DNA of 64,000 bases, from the NCBI GenBank assembly GCA_013398955.1, contig VWPU01005268.1:62001-126000 (forward strand), in the 5' to 3' direction. The notes beneath the pieces are model-generated. The model saw only the letters and a list, made by a program, of their open reading frames with translations. It searched no databases and had not been told where the DNA came from. The position numbers and the translations under genes were made by a program. Origin of the DNA: Callaeas wilsoni. Taxonomy: Eukaryota > Chordata > Aves > Passeriformes > Callaeidae. Positions 12,921 through 26,449 of the stretch are shown in pieces; the stretch's first letter is position 1, and each line of letters begins with the position of its first letter.

Positions 12921-13469
12921 TTTTATTGCTTTTGTGCGTGGCCATTTCCTATAGAGCTTTGCTCTCTATCCCCATGTTTTAGGTGCAAAACAAACTGAAT
13001 GCAAGTAACAAGAAGCTACTTCTCTGAAATGTTGCTGCACTTTCTCCTCTTTATTGCGAATACTGTTTGAAAAACATGCCGGTAAGATCTTCTTGTGAGC
13101 TTCAAGAAGCTTCCCAAAGGTAAAAAGCCAACACTGACCAGAGCACCCTCCCTTCTCCATCCTTTTCTCCACTGCATGCTTCCCACCTCCTGAAAGAGCA
13201 ACCCCAGCCCAGTTCTCCCAGTGCATCCTGCAGGGAGCCTGGTGCAGGACAGCCTGTGAGCTCCCTGGAGTCACCATTCCCACACTGCTCCCTGAGGAGC
13301 AGGCTTCCCAGTGAGAGTGGGACTGGAAGGGAGCTTTGAACTCCCTCTACTTACAACACTTCTCCACTGCTCCTTACAGTGTCTCCTGATGGAGCGGAAG
13401 TAGCTCTAAGCTTTTAATAGACAGCACTCCTGGATCTTTCTTTATAGTGATTCCTGCTGGGAGAGTCTG
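12921..13469. other. Moderately GC-rich unique sequence
   Basis: Positions 13100-13340 are richer in C and G than their surroundings but poor in CpG. Minus-strand reading frames of 105 and 61 codons overlap here in different frames and look non-coding. No exon or repeat assigned. Confidence 0.4.
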
Positions 13470-13695
13470 ATGTATCAAAGAGTTACAGCGATTAAAGCTG
13501 GAGAGACCTATGGTATTTAATCATTTAGTCCATCCTCCCACCTGAGCTGGGGTATTCCGTACGCTGTTCTTCCGGATGCTCTATCTAGTCTAACTTTAGA
13601 GAGTGCCAAATAACTGGGCTCCCATCATTTCCCTGGGGAGGTTATTCCACAGTGGCACACCATGAGACTGGAAATTTCCCAAGGTATTTGCTGTA
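13470..13695 (-). mobile_element. CR1 LINE fragment, eroded, minus strand
   Basis: Read on the plus strand, the complement of a CR1 3' region is visible: 'catttagtccatcctccca' near 13523, 'tctatctagtctaacttta' near 13580, and 'ccctggggaggttattccac' near 13631, which is the reverse of the CR1 'tggaacaggctgcccagg' block. The element therefore points left. It is old, with no reading frame left. Further eroded CR1 sequence may continue to about 14500 ('aagtcattgacacagacat' near 14251 resembles the CR1 'ctttatcaatgacct' block reversed), but that extension is weak. Confidence 0.68.
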
Positions 13696-16424
13696 GTTTT
13701 ACTTCTTTAGGTTTAGTTTTATTAAAAAGGCTTTAGTTTTCAGACTCCCAATACTGCCATAAGATTTCATTGCTGTGTTAGTAGAGACTGAAACTGCACC
13801 AGACTTCCTCACATCCATAGCTCAGCATGACACTTCACAACATTGTCCACTGAAAAAATAAAGTCGGATTTGGAGCACCTAAATATTATCCAAAACCTCT
13901 TTTTATTCTTCATGGTGACTGCTGGCAAGAACTGGTATGAAAAGGGATCCAGGATAGGACCTTTGTAGCCAGTGCAGTATTACCTCGCTTACTGCCACAT
14001 CAGCTGCTCCCCTCAGGAAGCACTGGTGGCCATTCCAAACACACATAAAGCAGAGCATCAGCATGGACTACATATTCCCCACAAGGAGGTTAAACTGCAG
14101 AGCTCTTGTGAAGCATAGGGAGGGGGTCTGGAAAACCCACAGTTCATGTGTCACAGTGAAGAGTCAATTCCAGCTTTATCTGAATCAATAGGAAGATCAT
14201 CCACCATTTTTTTCTGCTCCCCAAATGTTAGTACTCTTGCCTCCAACAAAGACAACTAAGTCATTGACACAGACATACAGAGAGCCCAGGAAGGAGAACA
14301 GTTGTGCTGAAAATAACTGGTGTCTTTGAAAACAAAGTGGTAGCAGTTGACCACCCCCCTCACACTATCTATTTCAGGACTTTTAGGATTCAGTGTAATT
14401 CACTCCGTCTTGGAACACTGCAAAAAATTCTCCACCTCCAGCCTCTCATCCGGAAGTTAATAACATTTTGCAGCTCTCCTTAAATAAAATCCAGCCCATC
14501 CTGGATCAATAAGACTGATGCCTATTTCCCTAATGGCAGCCGATTGCCATTTGCTATTCAAATCAGACTAGATAAATTACAGTACATGCCAAGGAACAGG
14601 CCAGTGAATTAAGACAGGCCTCCTGAGGACCAGTGATATTATTAATCTTTTAAGACACTATCATATTTCTTCTTGACAGTGTGCGTAGACTCTCAGACAT
14701 GCTGCACTCAGATTGAAATATCAGCTGCTGCAAAAAATCAATAGCGTTAGAAACACAATAATTTTCTGTCTGCAGGGCCCCCAATAAGCAACACTTGTGC
14801 TTCTCCTCCTTTCTACATCTATGCTCCAAATGCATTTGTTTTAAAATCCAGGCCTCAATTCCGAATTGTCATTGTGGTGAACAAAGTTGCTTTTGTTGTC
14901 ATCCTTTGCCACAGAAGCCACAAGTGTGATTCTCGATAAGGTTGCGGTTCTCAGAGACAGCAGAAGGAACTCCAGGGTCAGATACTCACCCGGTACATTT
15001 TACCCTTCTCCCCACACCCTCCTGCTCAGTCTCTTGCTCTCTCATTGAAGGCTTTATAAAGACAGATATTGGTAGAGTTCCTGCTATCCCTAAGAAAAAT
15101 GAAAATGGGGACTTTGGACATGAATTGACAAAGGGAGACCGTACATGACAAGAAAGGAGAAAGCTTAAGGGATTTCGCTTCAGACTAGCAACAGATAGGG
15201 TCAATTCAAACAATTTTGATCTCTTTAGACGTGTGGATGAATTCAATAGAGGCTCTGATAGTGAAGTAAGCTGCCCCTGGTTTCCCAACTACTCTTTATG
15301 CTGAAGGGGAAAAAGAGTCTACAACTGATAACTATTCCAGAAAGGGTATTTTATGATTCATGAGACAAGGGGGCTTAGGAAAAAATGTGTAGCTTGGGGG
15401 ATTGGCAGCAAGATGTTAATATGAGGTTTCTCCTCACCCTTGACATGATATAGTTTAAATATGTGGAAAAGAAACAATTCTAAAATACAACAAAATCAGA
15501 AGTCTCCACACAATTCTAAGCATGAGATTATTCTGCATATAGCTGTGTAAAAAAAAAAAACTTTTAGAGAAATGGACCAGAGTGGATAAATCAACTCCAG
15601 GTTGGCTAAACTGCAATTTGAGATTGCCAGATTTCTGGCATCCCAGGTCAACAGTGACCAGGAAGAGTTGATGAATGTCCCAGTAGGGTGAGAGGAGTGA
15701 AGCGATGAAATCATTCAAGTTACATCACAATTAGCAGTTGCCTTCTGCCCTTAAAATATTGTTAACAGCACTGGCAGGACTGGAGACCAAAAATATTAAC
15801 TCTCCTCTGATTCTTGCAGAATCGGGAGGGCTTCAATTCGACTTCCTTTTAAAAAGAGGGGTAAGCATGACCCATATGCACTATAAACATAGCCCTGCCT
15901 TCTGATGAGTGCCAGGGTGACCTGGCTCATGGACATGCAAGGCTGGCTGATGTCAGCAAGGGGCTCGTTAGTAAATGAATGAGGAGCCACTCTGTGCAGT
16001 TCTGGGGTATGCTTTAACTTCTCTATGCTGAGCAGAAGACCTGACTCCCCTCCTTCCTTGGGATTCTCAGCACCTGTCTCTCTGGTGCACGAAGTAACAT
16101 GCTTAGACAAAGAGAAGAGTGAGATGCCATCAGGCTTGCTGCTAGGGAGAAGGTAATTTTAGTTCAGGCTGGCCAGTGGATAAGAATTTTCTCCATTGGG
16201 ACAGAAATAGCAGAGGTCTCAAACTCTCAAATGTTATAAAAAAAAATAAGCTGTCCAAGTACCTTCAGATGCAGACCCCTGAAGTTTTCAATCTCTATGT
16301 CATCAGAAGTGACCAGAAAGTTCTCTTCATCAAAGTCTTTGTGCTAAAGAGAAAAGAGAGTGATATGATGAAATGAAGATATGATGAAGTGTTCTCATTG
16401 GTACCATGCTGCAATTCTCCTGGA
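13696..16424. other. Intergenic or intronic DNA; possible eroded CR1 at the left
   Basis: No gene seen. The first 800 bases could be degraded CR1 interior. A run of 12 A lies near 15549-15560. Reading frames of about 100 codons at 14986-15288 (-) and 15796-16110 (-) show no motif or protein-like bias. Confidence 0.45.
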
Positions 16425-16790
16425 GCAAAGGAGGCTCAGGAAACACCTTAATGCTCTCTATAACTACCTGAAAGGAGGTTCTAGCTATGTGGGAGGCAGC
16501 CTCTTCTCCCATGCAAGTACCAACACAAGAGGAAACAGCCTCAAGCTTGTGCCAAGGGAGGTTCATATTGGACATCAGGAAGAATTTCTTCACTTAAAGG
16601 GTGGCTACTCATTGGAACAAGCTGCCCAAGTAAGTGGTGCAGTCACTATCCCTGGAAACGTTCAAGAAATGACTGAACATGGTACTTTGTGCCATGGTCT
16701 AGTTGACATGGTAGTGTTTGGTCAAAGGTTGGACTTGATGATCTGGGATGTGTCTTCCAACCTTAGTGATTTCATGATTCTATAAATTTC
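16425..16790 (+). mobile_element. CR1 LINE 3' fragment with intact 3' end
   Basis: A clear CR1 3' end: 'gagcaaaggaggctcagga' near 16424, 'ctctataactacctgaaagg' near 16456, 'ggaggttcatattggacatc' near 16557, 'aggaagaatttcttcac' near 16579, 'tggaacaagctgcccaag' near 16613 and 'ggttggacttgatgatctgg' near 16727, ending in 'catgattctata'. A 134-codon frame (16381-16785) reads through it. That frame is the remnant of the CR1 reverse-transcriptase C-terminal region and 3' UTR, not a host gene. It is truncated at its 5' end and inactive. Confidence 0.93.
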
Positions 16791-19739
16791 AATTAGAAAA
16801 TTAGTTACTTCCCACTACGTTGCACACATCTGAGGAACAGACTTGAGATTCACTCTTGCTGCTGATTCTCCGTGAGCTGGATTTGATTCATGCACCTGAA
16901 TGAACTGCTCTCACTATATACAAGTCTCACTCTACTTCCAATAGATTTTGGTTGTGCCATGTGGGACCTAGGAATGTGTTGATAACACTTCAAAGTACTT
17001 GTGAAAATGTCATTGTGAGCCATGTGCATGTGGAGCTCAGCCTAAATTGTGGGGCTAATATGAGCATTGGCACAAAACTATGCGTGAGCAAGCAGTATGA
17101 GGGCTAAGGAGTAAGTATGAACAGACAGCATCATGGGTGATGAAGGATGGGATTTGAGTCTTCTGCTTTTCCTCTCCCATCGTCAGATCACTCCTCGGCC
17201 TGCTGCTCCTCTTTCTCTTCAAGTCTCCTCCTATCTGTGCTATGTCCTCTAACTATGGATCGTTGCTGCTTTGATTTTGCAGAGCAAAAATCATTAATTC
17301 ACACCGTACTAGGGCTAACAGCACCATAGTTTTGAAGAAGAGGCCGTGGTATCTAAGATAACGAGCCTACAAATATCACTGAATGATAAAGAGAAACTCA
17401 CTTTTCCAGAGCAGGTAAAGGGGCTAAAATAATCTATACAGCCACGAACATTTTGAGTTAGGTCTTCTGACAAGTTCCTATGTCAGTCCAAAGAATGTGG
17501 TAGTAGTCTAAAGCTACCCCAGAACCTGTGCAACATCTATGCAGAAAGCCCCAAAGGTGTAGCTGGGCTGCAGTACAGCATCATGCACACAGAACTCCCC
17601 ACATCAAAGCATGTGAGAGCCACTACATTAAGGATGCCCCACCTCTGTGTCTGTAAGCACACCAAACACCTGAGTATGAATCAGGGTCCTTAGAAAGATG
17701 GGAATTTCACATCACTGTATACTGTAGCAAGGCATTTCCACACTAAACCTGTACTCCATCTGCATGTATTCTTTTCCTCTTAGAAATTAACACAATTTAT
17801 TCGGATCAATAGAGACTAATTTCTTCTTTTCTCTTTAGGTGCTCTTATATGCTACCCTATGCCCTCCTTTATCCTCGCATTTGGAAAGGAAGTACTTCCT
17901 GTAGCAACTGGCCATACAACTATCGTTCAGGTTTCCCTGATAATTTTCCCCTGGGAAGCAAGACACCAGTGGTCGTAGGGACACCATGTAATCAGATGGA
18001 CTTCTTCATGCTGAAAAATACTCTTGGGATTTAAAAGAAACTGTGCACATCTTCCTTCTGACATTTCTGTTTCTAAAGGAAAGGATTAGATGGAGGGTGA
18101 AAGCACACAAATAAAGCATTAGAGCCATTGCTGCTGGTCAGAGCTGCTTCAGAGGAGATTCTCTAGACAGCCTCCTCTGGATAGATCCTGCTGGAACAGA
18201 ATCTGCAGACTGTAATGTTTAAATACCATTCAGAAGTTAAAACAGTAGTGACAAACCCAGTTAGGTTTAAAGCCAGATTTCCATTGCAAAACACCCTGCA
18301 TGCCATCCCTGCTGACAGGCAATGCCAGGCATCGCTGTCAGCCACAGGCTACAAAAGGAAGAGGAAGAAAGTAAATGTACTGCAAGTTTAAGGCACAGAC
18401 ACATACTGCTAACAACTGCTGTCTGATATTCTTCCTCACTCCCAGTCTCTGCCCCAAGATATTGCTCTGATTTTGCAGCACACAGGAGAACTGGTCTGTG
18501 CACAGAAATCTACCCCCAGGCTACAGCTCCAGGACACCCAGAGAGCATTCATCTCACCCCGTGCTTGGCTCCTTCAGTTCCAGGTGTTGAACGAGCCCGT
18601 TCCGTGAGGAGGAAGCAGCACAGGGATGATTGTCAAACTCCAGCTGCGATTCACAATAATCTACCAGCTCATTGTATAAAAACAAATGGATGGAGATGGA
18701 AACCACGAGTCCTTTTAGGGCAGAAGAGCTGGGAGAAAGTGACAGTGTAAGAACTGCATTCTAGACGGGTGGAATAGAGTCCAAAGTGCAACTGAGATGG
18801 TAAGGGGTTGAGTGACTATATCATGTAAGAAGAAAAAGGAATATCTGCAGAAATGGCTATAAGACAAACACGATGCAAGGAGAAAAGCAGAGAAAACTGA
18901 ACGATAAGAAAATAATGTGAGATAAATGAGGATTTTGAGGTTGTTGGGGGAAGAAAACCTTAGCAATGAAAAGATGTCAGCAAATCCAACCACACTTAAC
19001 TCAACCACAGGTTAGGAGTGCCTTCCCTAAAAGACAGACCTAGATTAAAGGTGTGTTAACTTTTCTGGCCATTAGCATCTACATCTAGCAGTAACTTGAG
19101 AACAAACCATTTTTGAGAGTTTTGTCAGCTATTCTTTCCACACCACAACCACAAAATCCCTGGCATGGTCAGAAAAATAACTAAACAAAACATGCATTAA
19201 AAACTTCGGATCTCTTGACCTCTTGGTAATGATCCAGCTCTGTCGAGGTCAGAGGTGAGAGGAAGTCACCGCTGTTCAGTCAGCTCTGTGAAATGAGCCT
19301 GGAAAAGGTAATGAACTTTTCCAGAACAGTAGTTTCCATGGGACATTAAAAAGACATTCTACCAACGCTCTCTGGTTGCACCCTTAATAAAGGAGGTGGA
19401 GGGGAAGAAGTCCTGACATCAAAAGACCAGGAGCATCCTAAATTCTCCCACTACTTTCAGTGTGAGTTGATGCAATGAGCTCCCACATGGCTGTGGGGAG
19501 TGAGCCATGCACCTGTGCAAGGCATGCTAAGTAATGCGTTACAGTAAGCCATGGCCTCTTTCTTTGTCTGAAGAAACGCTCCCTCCAAATAGTGGCTAAA
19601 TCTGCTAAGAGGGGTGGGAGGAAACACCTCCCATTGTGGCAGACCTGCTGCCTCTCTCACCTGAGTAGAAATACGATTTCTCACACTCACATGACTCCAT
19701 CCCTCTGCTGGAACCTCCGGTGGAGGCACTCCCAGCTCA
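16791..19739. other. Intergenic or intronic DNA, nothing recognised
   Basis: About 2.9 kb without a supported gene. A pyrimidine-rich stretch lies at 17160-17240. Short reading frames at 18163-18750 overlap on both strands. Nothing matches a known repeat or protein. Confidence 0.5.
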
Positions 19740-20420
19740 GTTACAGGTTTTAATTATGAAATGACAGTACCGATGGCTGGCTTCGCTTGAACCAGCATGT
19801 GTCACCGAAGCCGATGGGAAATATGTAAGAAAGAGACCCAGTTTAATTAGCCTGAATATTTTACAATGATTATTTTCCACAAGAAAACCATCCCACATCT
19901 TGATTTGTCACCTGTCAGGTTGCTGTTCTTATCCACCATGATCTCTCCTTGCTTCTTCGTGTCATAAAAAAACGAATGGTGAAAATGACAGACAGATGCA
20001 AACAAGATTTTGGTAATTACAGCCCTGTGGCTGGTGGCTGTTTGAACATCGTTTTATTTCTTCCAATCAAACAAGTCCTTGGACTTCACAGCCCTAGAGC
20101 TTCAGACAGGGGTGAAGCTGATTATATTATGACATTACAGTGCAGACTGGCAGATCAGACAAAGTGGATTTCACTCAGTAATTAAACTGCAGTATCTTTC
20201 GTCTAAAGTCCAGGACAGGATTAATCGAAAGGTAGCTCTTTATCATTGCGATTAGTGCTGGGATTTGAAGAGTGACTCCACAGATTTCTGATTTGATAGC
20301 TCGTCCTGGGTACCAGCTTATCGGAGACTGCACATCTGTCTGACTTGTAAAAATAGCATGAGGTCAAGATCTATTTGCCAAGTCACACCATTTCCTTTAT
20401 TTTATTTTTACTTGGAGGAA
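19740..20420. promoter_or_regulatory. Candidate conserved enhancer rich in homeodomain and TALE motifs
   Basis: Unique sequence with clustered developmental transcription-factor words: TAATTA-type cores near 19751, 19842, 20015 and 20177, 'ggattaatcg' near 20218, TGACAG (MEIS/TGIF/PBX type) near 19762 and 19986, and ATGCAAA close to the second TGACAG. Repeats are absent over about 700 bases and the base composition differs from the neighbouring A/T-run-rich DNA. Plus and minus frames are all interrupted, so coding is unlikely. The enhancer role is inference from motif density; sequence conservation was not measured. The 5' and 3' limits are approximate. Confidence 0.35.
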
Positions 20421-23400
20421 ACTCAGATTGATTTAAATATTACAGTGTCCTTTGGCTTTCTGTGACAGTACAAAGATTTCCATTTAAGACCTGCTAACAT
20501 ATGACCCTGCCCCCACCCTAAACTGCATTGAATCTAGAGGACAGACTCACAATTTTCTCTGTACGTATAAGTTTATTCTTCAGGGTCCAGGAAAATCCAC
20601 CTGATCTTTGGAAACTAAACAGTACAAATTTTACATACAATAGCTTTCTAGCTGCTTTAAAATGGTCTAGCAAAAGAAGTTTCAAGCTTTCAAGGCACTC
20701 CAAAGATTTACTGGATGAAAATAGAGTCTTAAGATTTTGGGTTTTTGTCAGCATTGTATAAAATCCCTAACATAAAATGCCAGCTAATTTTTTTTGTCGT
20801 TTTTTTTTTCCCCTTAAGTTTCCAAAAAGCTTTCAATGCTCCTGCTTCTCCTCACAACTCTAATAAACACAGAGCTGGGAAAACTTTCTCAGTACAGCCA
20901 GACAGGTTCCTTATGCTGCTGGCTGGGGAAGCAGCACTCCTGGCACCTGCCCTGATTTACTCACTAGAGGAAGAAGACTTTCTACAAGTGGAAGCAAGGC
21001 AGGGAAAAGCAATGGATATCTTTTTGTTTTCTTCTGCAAGTAGTCATTGTGTCTAAGAAACAGAAAAATCAAGGTAAGACAAAGAAAAACACTACTTCAC
21101 AAAGGAAAACACTACTTCTCCCTCTCATCAACAAAACACAGTTAGAAACTGACTTAAAATTCTGGAGATACTCTCTACCTAAAATGTCTTGCAGGCAATG
21201 CTGTTTTGAATTACACTCTATGGAGCATACCCTGGTAAGAATCCCAACAGATTCCAAAAGTGTATGGGAGTGATTTGGCACTTGCCTTTAGGAAGTCATA
21301 TACATTTTTAGGTTCCTTTCAACAAGTTTTCAAGCCATGGCAGTCACAAAAACTGATGTCTCACAGGCCACTATTACTAGGTTCCAACTTTTCCCAAACA
21401 AAAGTTGATAAAAAAAAAAAAGTATTTGTGAAAACATCAATAAAAATTTTATTTGCAGCTGAATGAGGTTTTTGAAACACAAATACTTTTACTGAAGATT
21501 GAAAGAATTTTTTTTTGTGGCAAGAAGCTGAAAATCAAAAGTATTCTATCTGGAAGTCGATTTTCGGCACAGTTTCTTTAAAAGTTTTAGCCTTCAAAAA
21601 AAAAAAAAGTCACAATTTACACTGTTTTGTTTCATCCACAGAACAGTCCTGTGCCTACCACATTCTATACAATTCAGAATTGCTTGGCCCATCTGTGCAA
21701 AACGATAATCGCCACAATGCCCTTTGACATTTTGCCTATAGCAATGTTTCCTCTCATTTGTATGATTCTCTCATGTAGATTACGAAGACCTAGAGCAGGG
21801 GCAATCTCTTAATTTCTACCCAAACATTTATTAGAGACAGACCCTAATTCGGTTTGGGGACTGGGTAGTACTACAATCCAAATAACAAACTAAACAATTT
21901 CCTAGGAAAACAAAGTATTTTATTTGGAGTTTTATTGTTATTGTTATTTTTTTAATGGAACTTACAGAGAAAAGAGCCAAATTATTCATAACCATTCATT
22001 TTAAGTCTTGAAAGCTATTTCACAGCTCTTGGAGTCATAGAAGACCCTCAGTATCATGCAGTCTGATTCCCACACAATAAAGAACTTACAATTCCACCCA
22101 GCAATTCCCATAGCAATTCTAATGACTAGTGTGTGAATGGGCACATAACATTTACTAACAGTGATGATCTTAATTTAAGGAATTACACCAGCAGAATATC
22201 AAAAAATACCTTGGAAATTTGTTTTAGTAAGTACTTTCTTTGCACAAACCCTTACAAGTCGGGACAGAAGAGGAAATCTAGCCAAGCAAGCAGGCAGAGG
22301 CACAGAAACATCACACAGATGAATGACGAGCACCGCATTTCTTGGTCATCTAATAAAGACATAGATAAGTAATACCAGACAGAACAGTCTCAGTAATCTT
22401 TGTTTAAATGGCCAGCTAAATATGTAATAAATTCTCACTGCTGTACTTGTTCTTTGTAGAGGTGTGAAGGTGTGAATTTTATTCCTAGTCCTGCTGCTGA
22501 TACTGTAGATACAAATTCAACTTGCATAGGGATTTCAAAGCTAGTATTCAGACCACTAAACTATTCCTCAGACCAAGCTGAAAACAAAATGCAAATGAAC
22601 TACTGCTGATCCTGAGCTCATGCTGTTTCCCTCCTGCCTTTCAGAATTTTCCCCATTTTTCCTCTCAAAATTCTAAAGTTTTAAAAATATTATTAACCAA
22701 CCAAATAAGCACCAGCCTTTACATTTATATTTTTTCATTTCTGAGTCTTTGTATTACGCTTTGATCATAAATTCAGTATCTTCCCTCCAATCATGAGGAC
22801 TAGAAACTTATTTTATAAACAAAAACAAAGAACTTGACATTATCTGTTTACTTCAAGAGTACAATCTTTAAGAAAAACATCAGCTATTATGACACTTTCA
22901 GTAAAACTGCAACCACTGCCAGAAAAGTGAAACATTAATCTAGGTGTGCACATCCTTTTGGTTTTCACATCATGCGTAAACACTGAAATTCCACAAAAAG
23001 AGCCTTGTAGTTGTGCGTTGCTCTGGAGAAAAGCTGGGTAGCATAACATATCCATGACTTCACAAAGTGGTCAATCAGCAAGTGCTTCCCACTAAACAGG
23101 AAGGGACTCTCATATGCCAAATCCTGGCTTTGGTAACAGAGTGGTAAATTTCATATTAATGTAAACCAGGGTAAGATTTGTCCCAGCGTAAATACAACCA
23201 GAATTAATGTTATGTTTTACAGACTTCCTAAACAACTACAAATTTCTTCCACCTGGAAAAGGGAGAAACACGTCTTGCAGCACGATGTTGTTTTTTGAAA
23301 TGAAATCACAGCTGAAAGCTTGGATAAGACTAGTTAGGAGAGGAAGAGAAAGTCCCAGCCATCAACACAAAAAAGTGACTGCGTTTGTTCCCCAAACTCT

Positions 23401-23679
23401 GAAGATGCTGCCAGCATCCAGTTCCTAGGCCATATGTTAGTAAGATTAACCAAATCGACCCATAATCCTAACCAGGAGGTTATCATGAGGGCTGAAACTG
23501 TGATGCACTCAGGAAGGATCTGTTTTTCTCAATTAAAGAAATAACCATAACTACTTTCAGTCGAGTCACTCACACTCATAATGTATCTAGCCTCAAAAGA
23601 TATTTAACATCATATATTAAGTATGTCAAGCAGTCATTCCATTAATAACACTTTGCACTTCTGCTTTTTATGCCAGTAG
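20421..23679. other. Intergenic or intronic DNA; T-tracts and a short direct repeat
   Basis: No gene seen. T-rich runs lie at 20790-20813 and A-runs near 21411-21421 and 21596-21608. A short direct repeat of 'aaacactacttc' occurs near 21089 and 21107. The segment near 22035-22080 looks slightly CR1-like on the minus strand but is too degraded to call. Confidence 0.5.
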
Positions 23680-23860
23680 ACCAAAGCACTTTGTGATCAT
23701 GAATTAATCAATGCTACCACCACCTGTGCACTGGAAATAGTTGGCTGGCATCCACTTAATGACCCTGGATGATAGCTGGAGATGTGATCCTCATTTTGCT
23801 ATCTCCCAAACCAAGCTTTGCCCAGAAGACAAATCACCAAGTAATAACACCAAGTAAGGA
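23680..23860 (-). mobile_element. MIR-like tRNA-derived SINE fragment, minus strand
   Basis: Read on the plus strand it follows the reversed MIR core and tail: 'aaagcactttgtgatcatga' near 23684, 'aattaatcaatgctaccacc' near 23702, 'gtgatcctcattttgctat' near 23786 and 'ctttgcccagaagacaaat' near 23815, the last matching the 'acttgcccaaggtcac' block. MIR and related CORE-SINEs were active before the split of mammals and sauropsids, so strong erosion is expected. Moderately confident. Confidence 0.5.
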
Positions 23861-26449
23861 TGGCTTCCCCAAATTCACCAAGTACTTAGCACAATCAAAA
23901 TAAATCTGTCAGAGTAAGCAGAGATCATAAACTTTGCCTTTACCAAGGTAGAGCATATGAAAAACAGAACTATCAAAAATTAAAGAAAGAAAATGCACAG
24001 CTTGCAACTTCCTAAATTAACACCAAGTTTGCCAGGATAACAGTTTCTTATTTCACTCATGATCATCAGGCAGGTTTACATTCCCTCTCTCCTGTGCTGT
24101 GCTTACAGGTAACAAATGAGACTGCCTATTGTGGAAGACTAAAAAAATTAGAGAATAAAATATATAAACTGACCTTGCTAACTTCTAAGTTTGCTTCTAG
24201 GATGGAGTTTCATGAAACTAAACCCGTCAGCGATGATTGTCAACAAAATATACATTTCTGGAACTGGCCATATTCAAAAGCTCCTCAGATTTCACCACCA
24301 AATCTATTATTTCAAGTCCCTCTAAATAGAGCTCATAATCCTGAAATACTTTGCTAACTTTTGATTTGGTTTCTACTTAGGTAAAAAAAACTGAAGTCAG
24401 TGGGAGCTTGGCTAGAACAAGGTCTGAGAAGAGAGTTTGTAAAAGATATTACTCTTATTTTTACAGTAAAAAAATACCTGCAGAAAAATATCTGTGCCTG
24501 AAATGGAACAAAAAGGTTCAAACTTCACAGTGCTGCTTTAAATAAGGATTATGTCTTCAAAAAGAAGACCCAGCAGATCAGACTGATCATATCTGATTAG
24601 TTGATATATAACCTTATGTTCCCAGCTTAGAAAAAATAATGCCCACAGACTAGGACAAGATCAACTCACGCTATACACTATCTAGAACTTTAATCCAAAT
24701 GTTTAAAACATATGGTATACACTTTGAGTGACTTCAGATGATACATATTTTTCCTTTGTACTGCAGATTTTACCCAACTTCAGATATTTAAGGTATTTAA
24801 GATACATATTTAATATTTAAGGTACTATACTTCCCTCTTGTATCCTGCATAGATTTCAGCAATATGGATGTAAACTGGTTTTCACTTTTGTTTGATATGT
24901 CTTGCAATTAATACAGAGGTTAAATAAAACATTTCTGCTTCTAAGAAACCTTTCTACGATTAGTAGACATGAACTCATGCCAATCTGGGAACTCAAGCCA
25001 CATTCATAGCACTCAGCAAATGTGCTGAGGTAGCTTTTATATTGTCAGGTATAAACTGTATGCTAATTATTCTTAAGTACCCATCACACCCCCAGAACAT
25101 GGTACAAGTAAGAAGAGTATTTATAGGTAAAAATTTTGGCCTATGGGCTCACCTAAACTGCCAGAGAGTGACTGATGTTAACAAATCGGTATTAATGAAA
25201 TCAAGTACTCTTCATATTATACACCATTTTAACAGAGTCAGAAATTTCATCTAATAACTTCTTTAAAAGGATTTGTACTAAAATACTCTATGGTAGGATT
25301 ATCATCAATAAATCATACCCTAGATGTGGCTTCAAGTATGTAAAGTTTGGGGCTTAGGGCTCAAAGCATTTGCTTAAACATAGCTTTCAAGTGCCATCAG
25401 AAAAACACTTTGGCTTAATCACATCTGGAGATGGATAGCAGAAAGGACTTAGCACTTCTGTCTTTTGGGAAAAGTTGCTGAAGGCCAGGTGGTGTATCCT
25501 ACAGCATCTCACGTGGTAACAAACACCCACGCTTGAGCCTTTATTGTGCACACAATGCATGGCTACCTTTCCATCTACTCACTGCTTTCAGAACTTCTTA
25601 TCCTCAGCAAAAATGCAAAAAAGTCAGATTGCTTCTGTCTCTGGCTAAACATAAAATAAGACATTAATGAAAAACTCTGCTCACAAAACTTCATTTTATG
25701 CCCTCCACGTCATAGTTGAGGAAATTCATACTCTGTCTCTGCAAATTTAACTGGCTGTAACGTATGCAAAATTTCCTCTGAACAAGGGAAAATTTAGAAT
25801 TGTAAGAAAGAACATCCCTTTTAAGTTTTATAAATACACCGAGGTCAATCCTGACAGGAATTCACAAACAAAGTCCTGACTGAACAAATCGTGTTGGACT
25901 GCATTTCCCTTGACTCTCGAATTTTCCTTTCAAGATTATGTGATTGAATTTTCCAGACTAGATCCAGAGTCTACACTAGTCTCTTTTACCAGCCAACACA
26001 TTTAACCCACTGATTTCAAATGTTTGCCCAGATGCTGCAGGAAGAAGGTATTATTTGCCCTAGTTCTTACCTTCCTTCTTTGCACACTGTGAAAGCTACC
26101 CAGAAGACAAGCTGACATGAAGAGGCTTCTCTCGAAAACCAGAAATACCTCCCTGTAAAGCTCACACAATGCATTGTCAAATTTCAAAATATGAATTTAA
26201 AAACACAGAGACTTATCCATATTTATTCAAGGTCTCACAGAGACGGTAAATATGATTAGACAGGGATTTAAAGATAAATAATATCATCTGCTGTCTCATC
26301 TTCATTACTCTAAAATAAGAAGCCCAACATTGGTAGAAGTGCTCAAACTGCAGCCTATATTCTTATGACTCTACGATTTCTTTTTATTCCACCCTTACTC
26401 GCTTTTCTCGCTGGGTAAAAAGGCACTTGTCGATGGCTGTATTTCCCCC
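23861..26449. other. Intergenic or intronic DNA; minor old repeat trace
   Basis: No gene seen. Positions 24388-24402 ('actgaagtcagtggg') resemble the old amniote repeat core described at 5012-5130. A short duplicated 'atttaaggta' lies near 24788 and 24815. A strong minus-strand splice-donor-like site occurs near 26069, without a supported exon. Confidence 0.5.

Noticed and set aside
16381..16785. 134-codon plus-strand frame, the longest in the window
   Set aside because: It lies almost wholly in a CR1 3' end and ends inside the CR1 3' UTR.
22020..22110. CR1-like minus-strand trace ('gagtcatagaagaccctcag')
   Set aside because: Too short and degraded to separate from chance.
26002..26187. Minus-strand frame crossing a strong donor-like GTAAGAAC near 26069
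   Set aside because: The acceptor-like sites are weak and the peptide is not recognisable.
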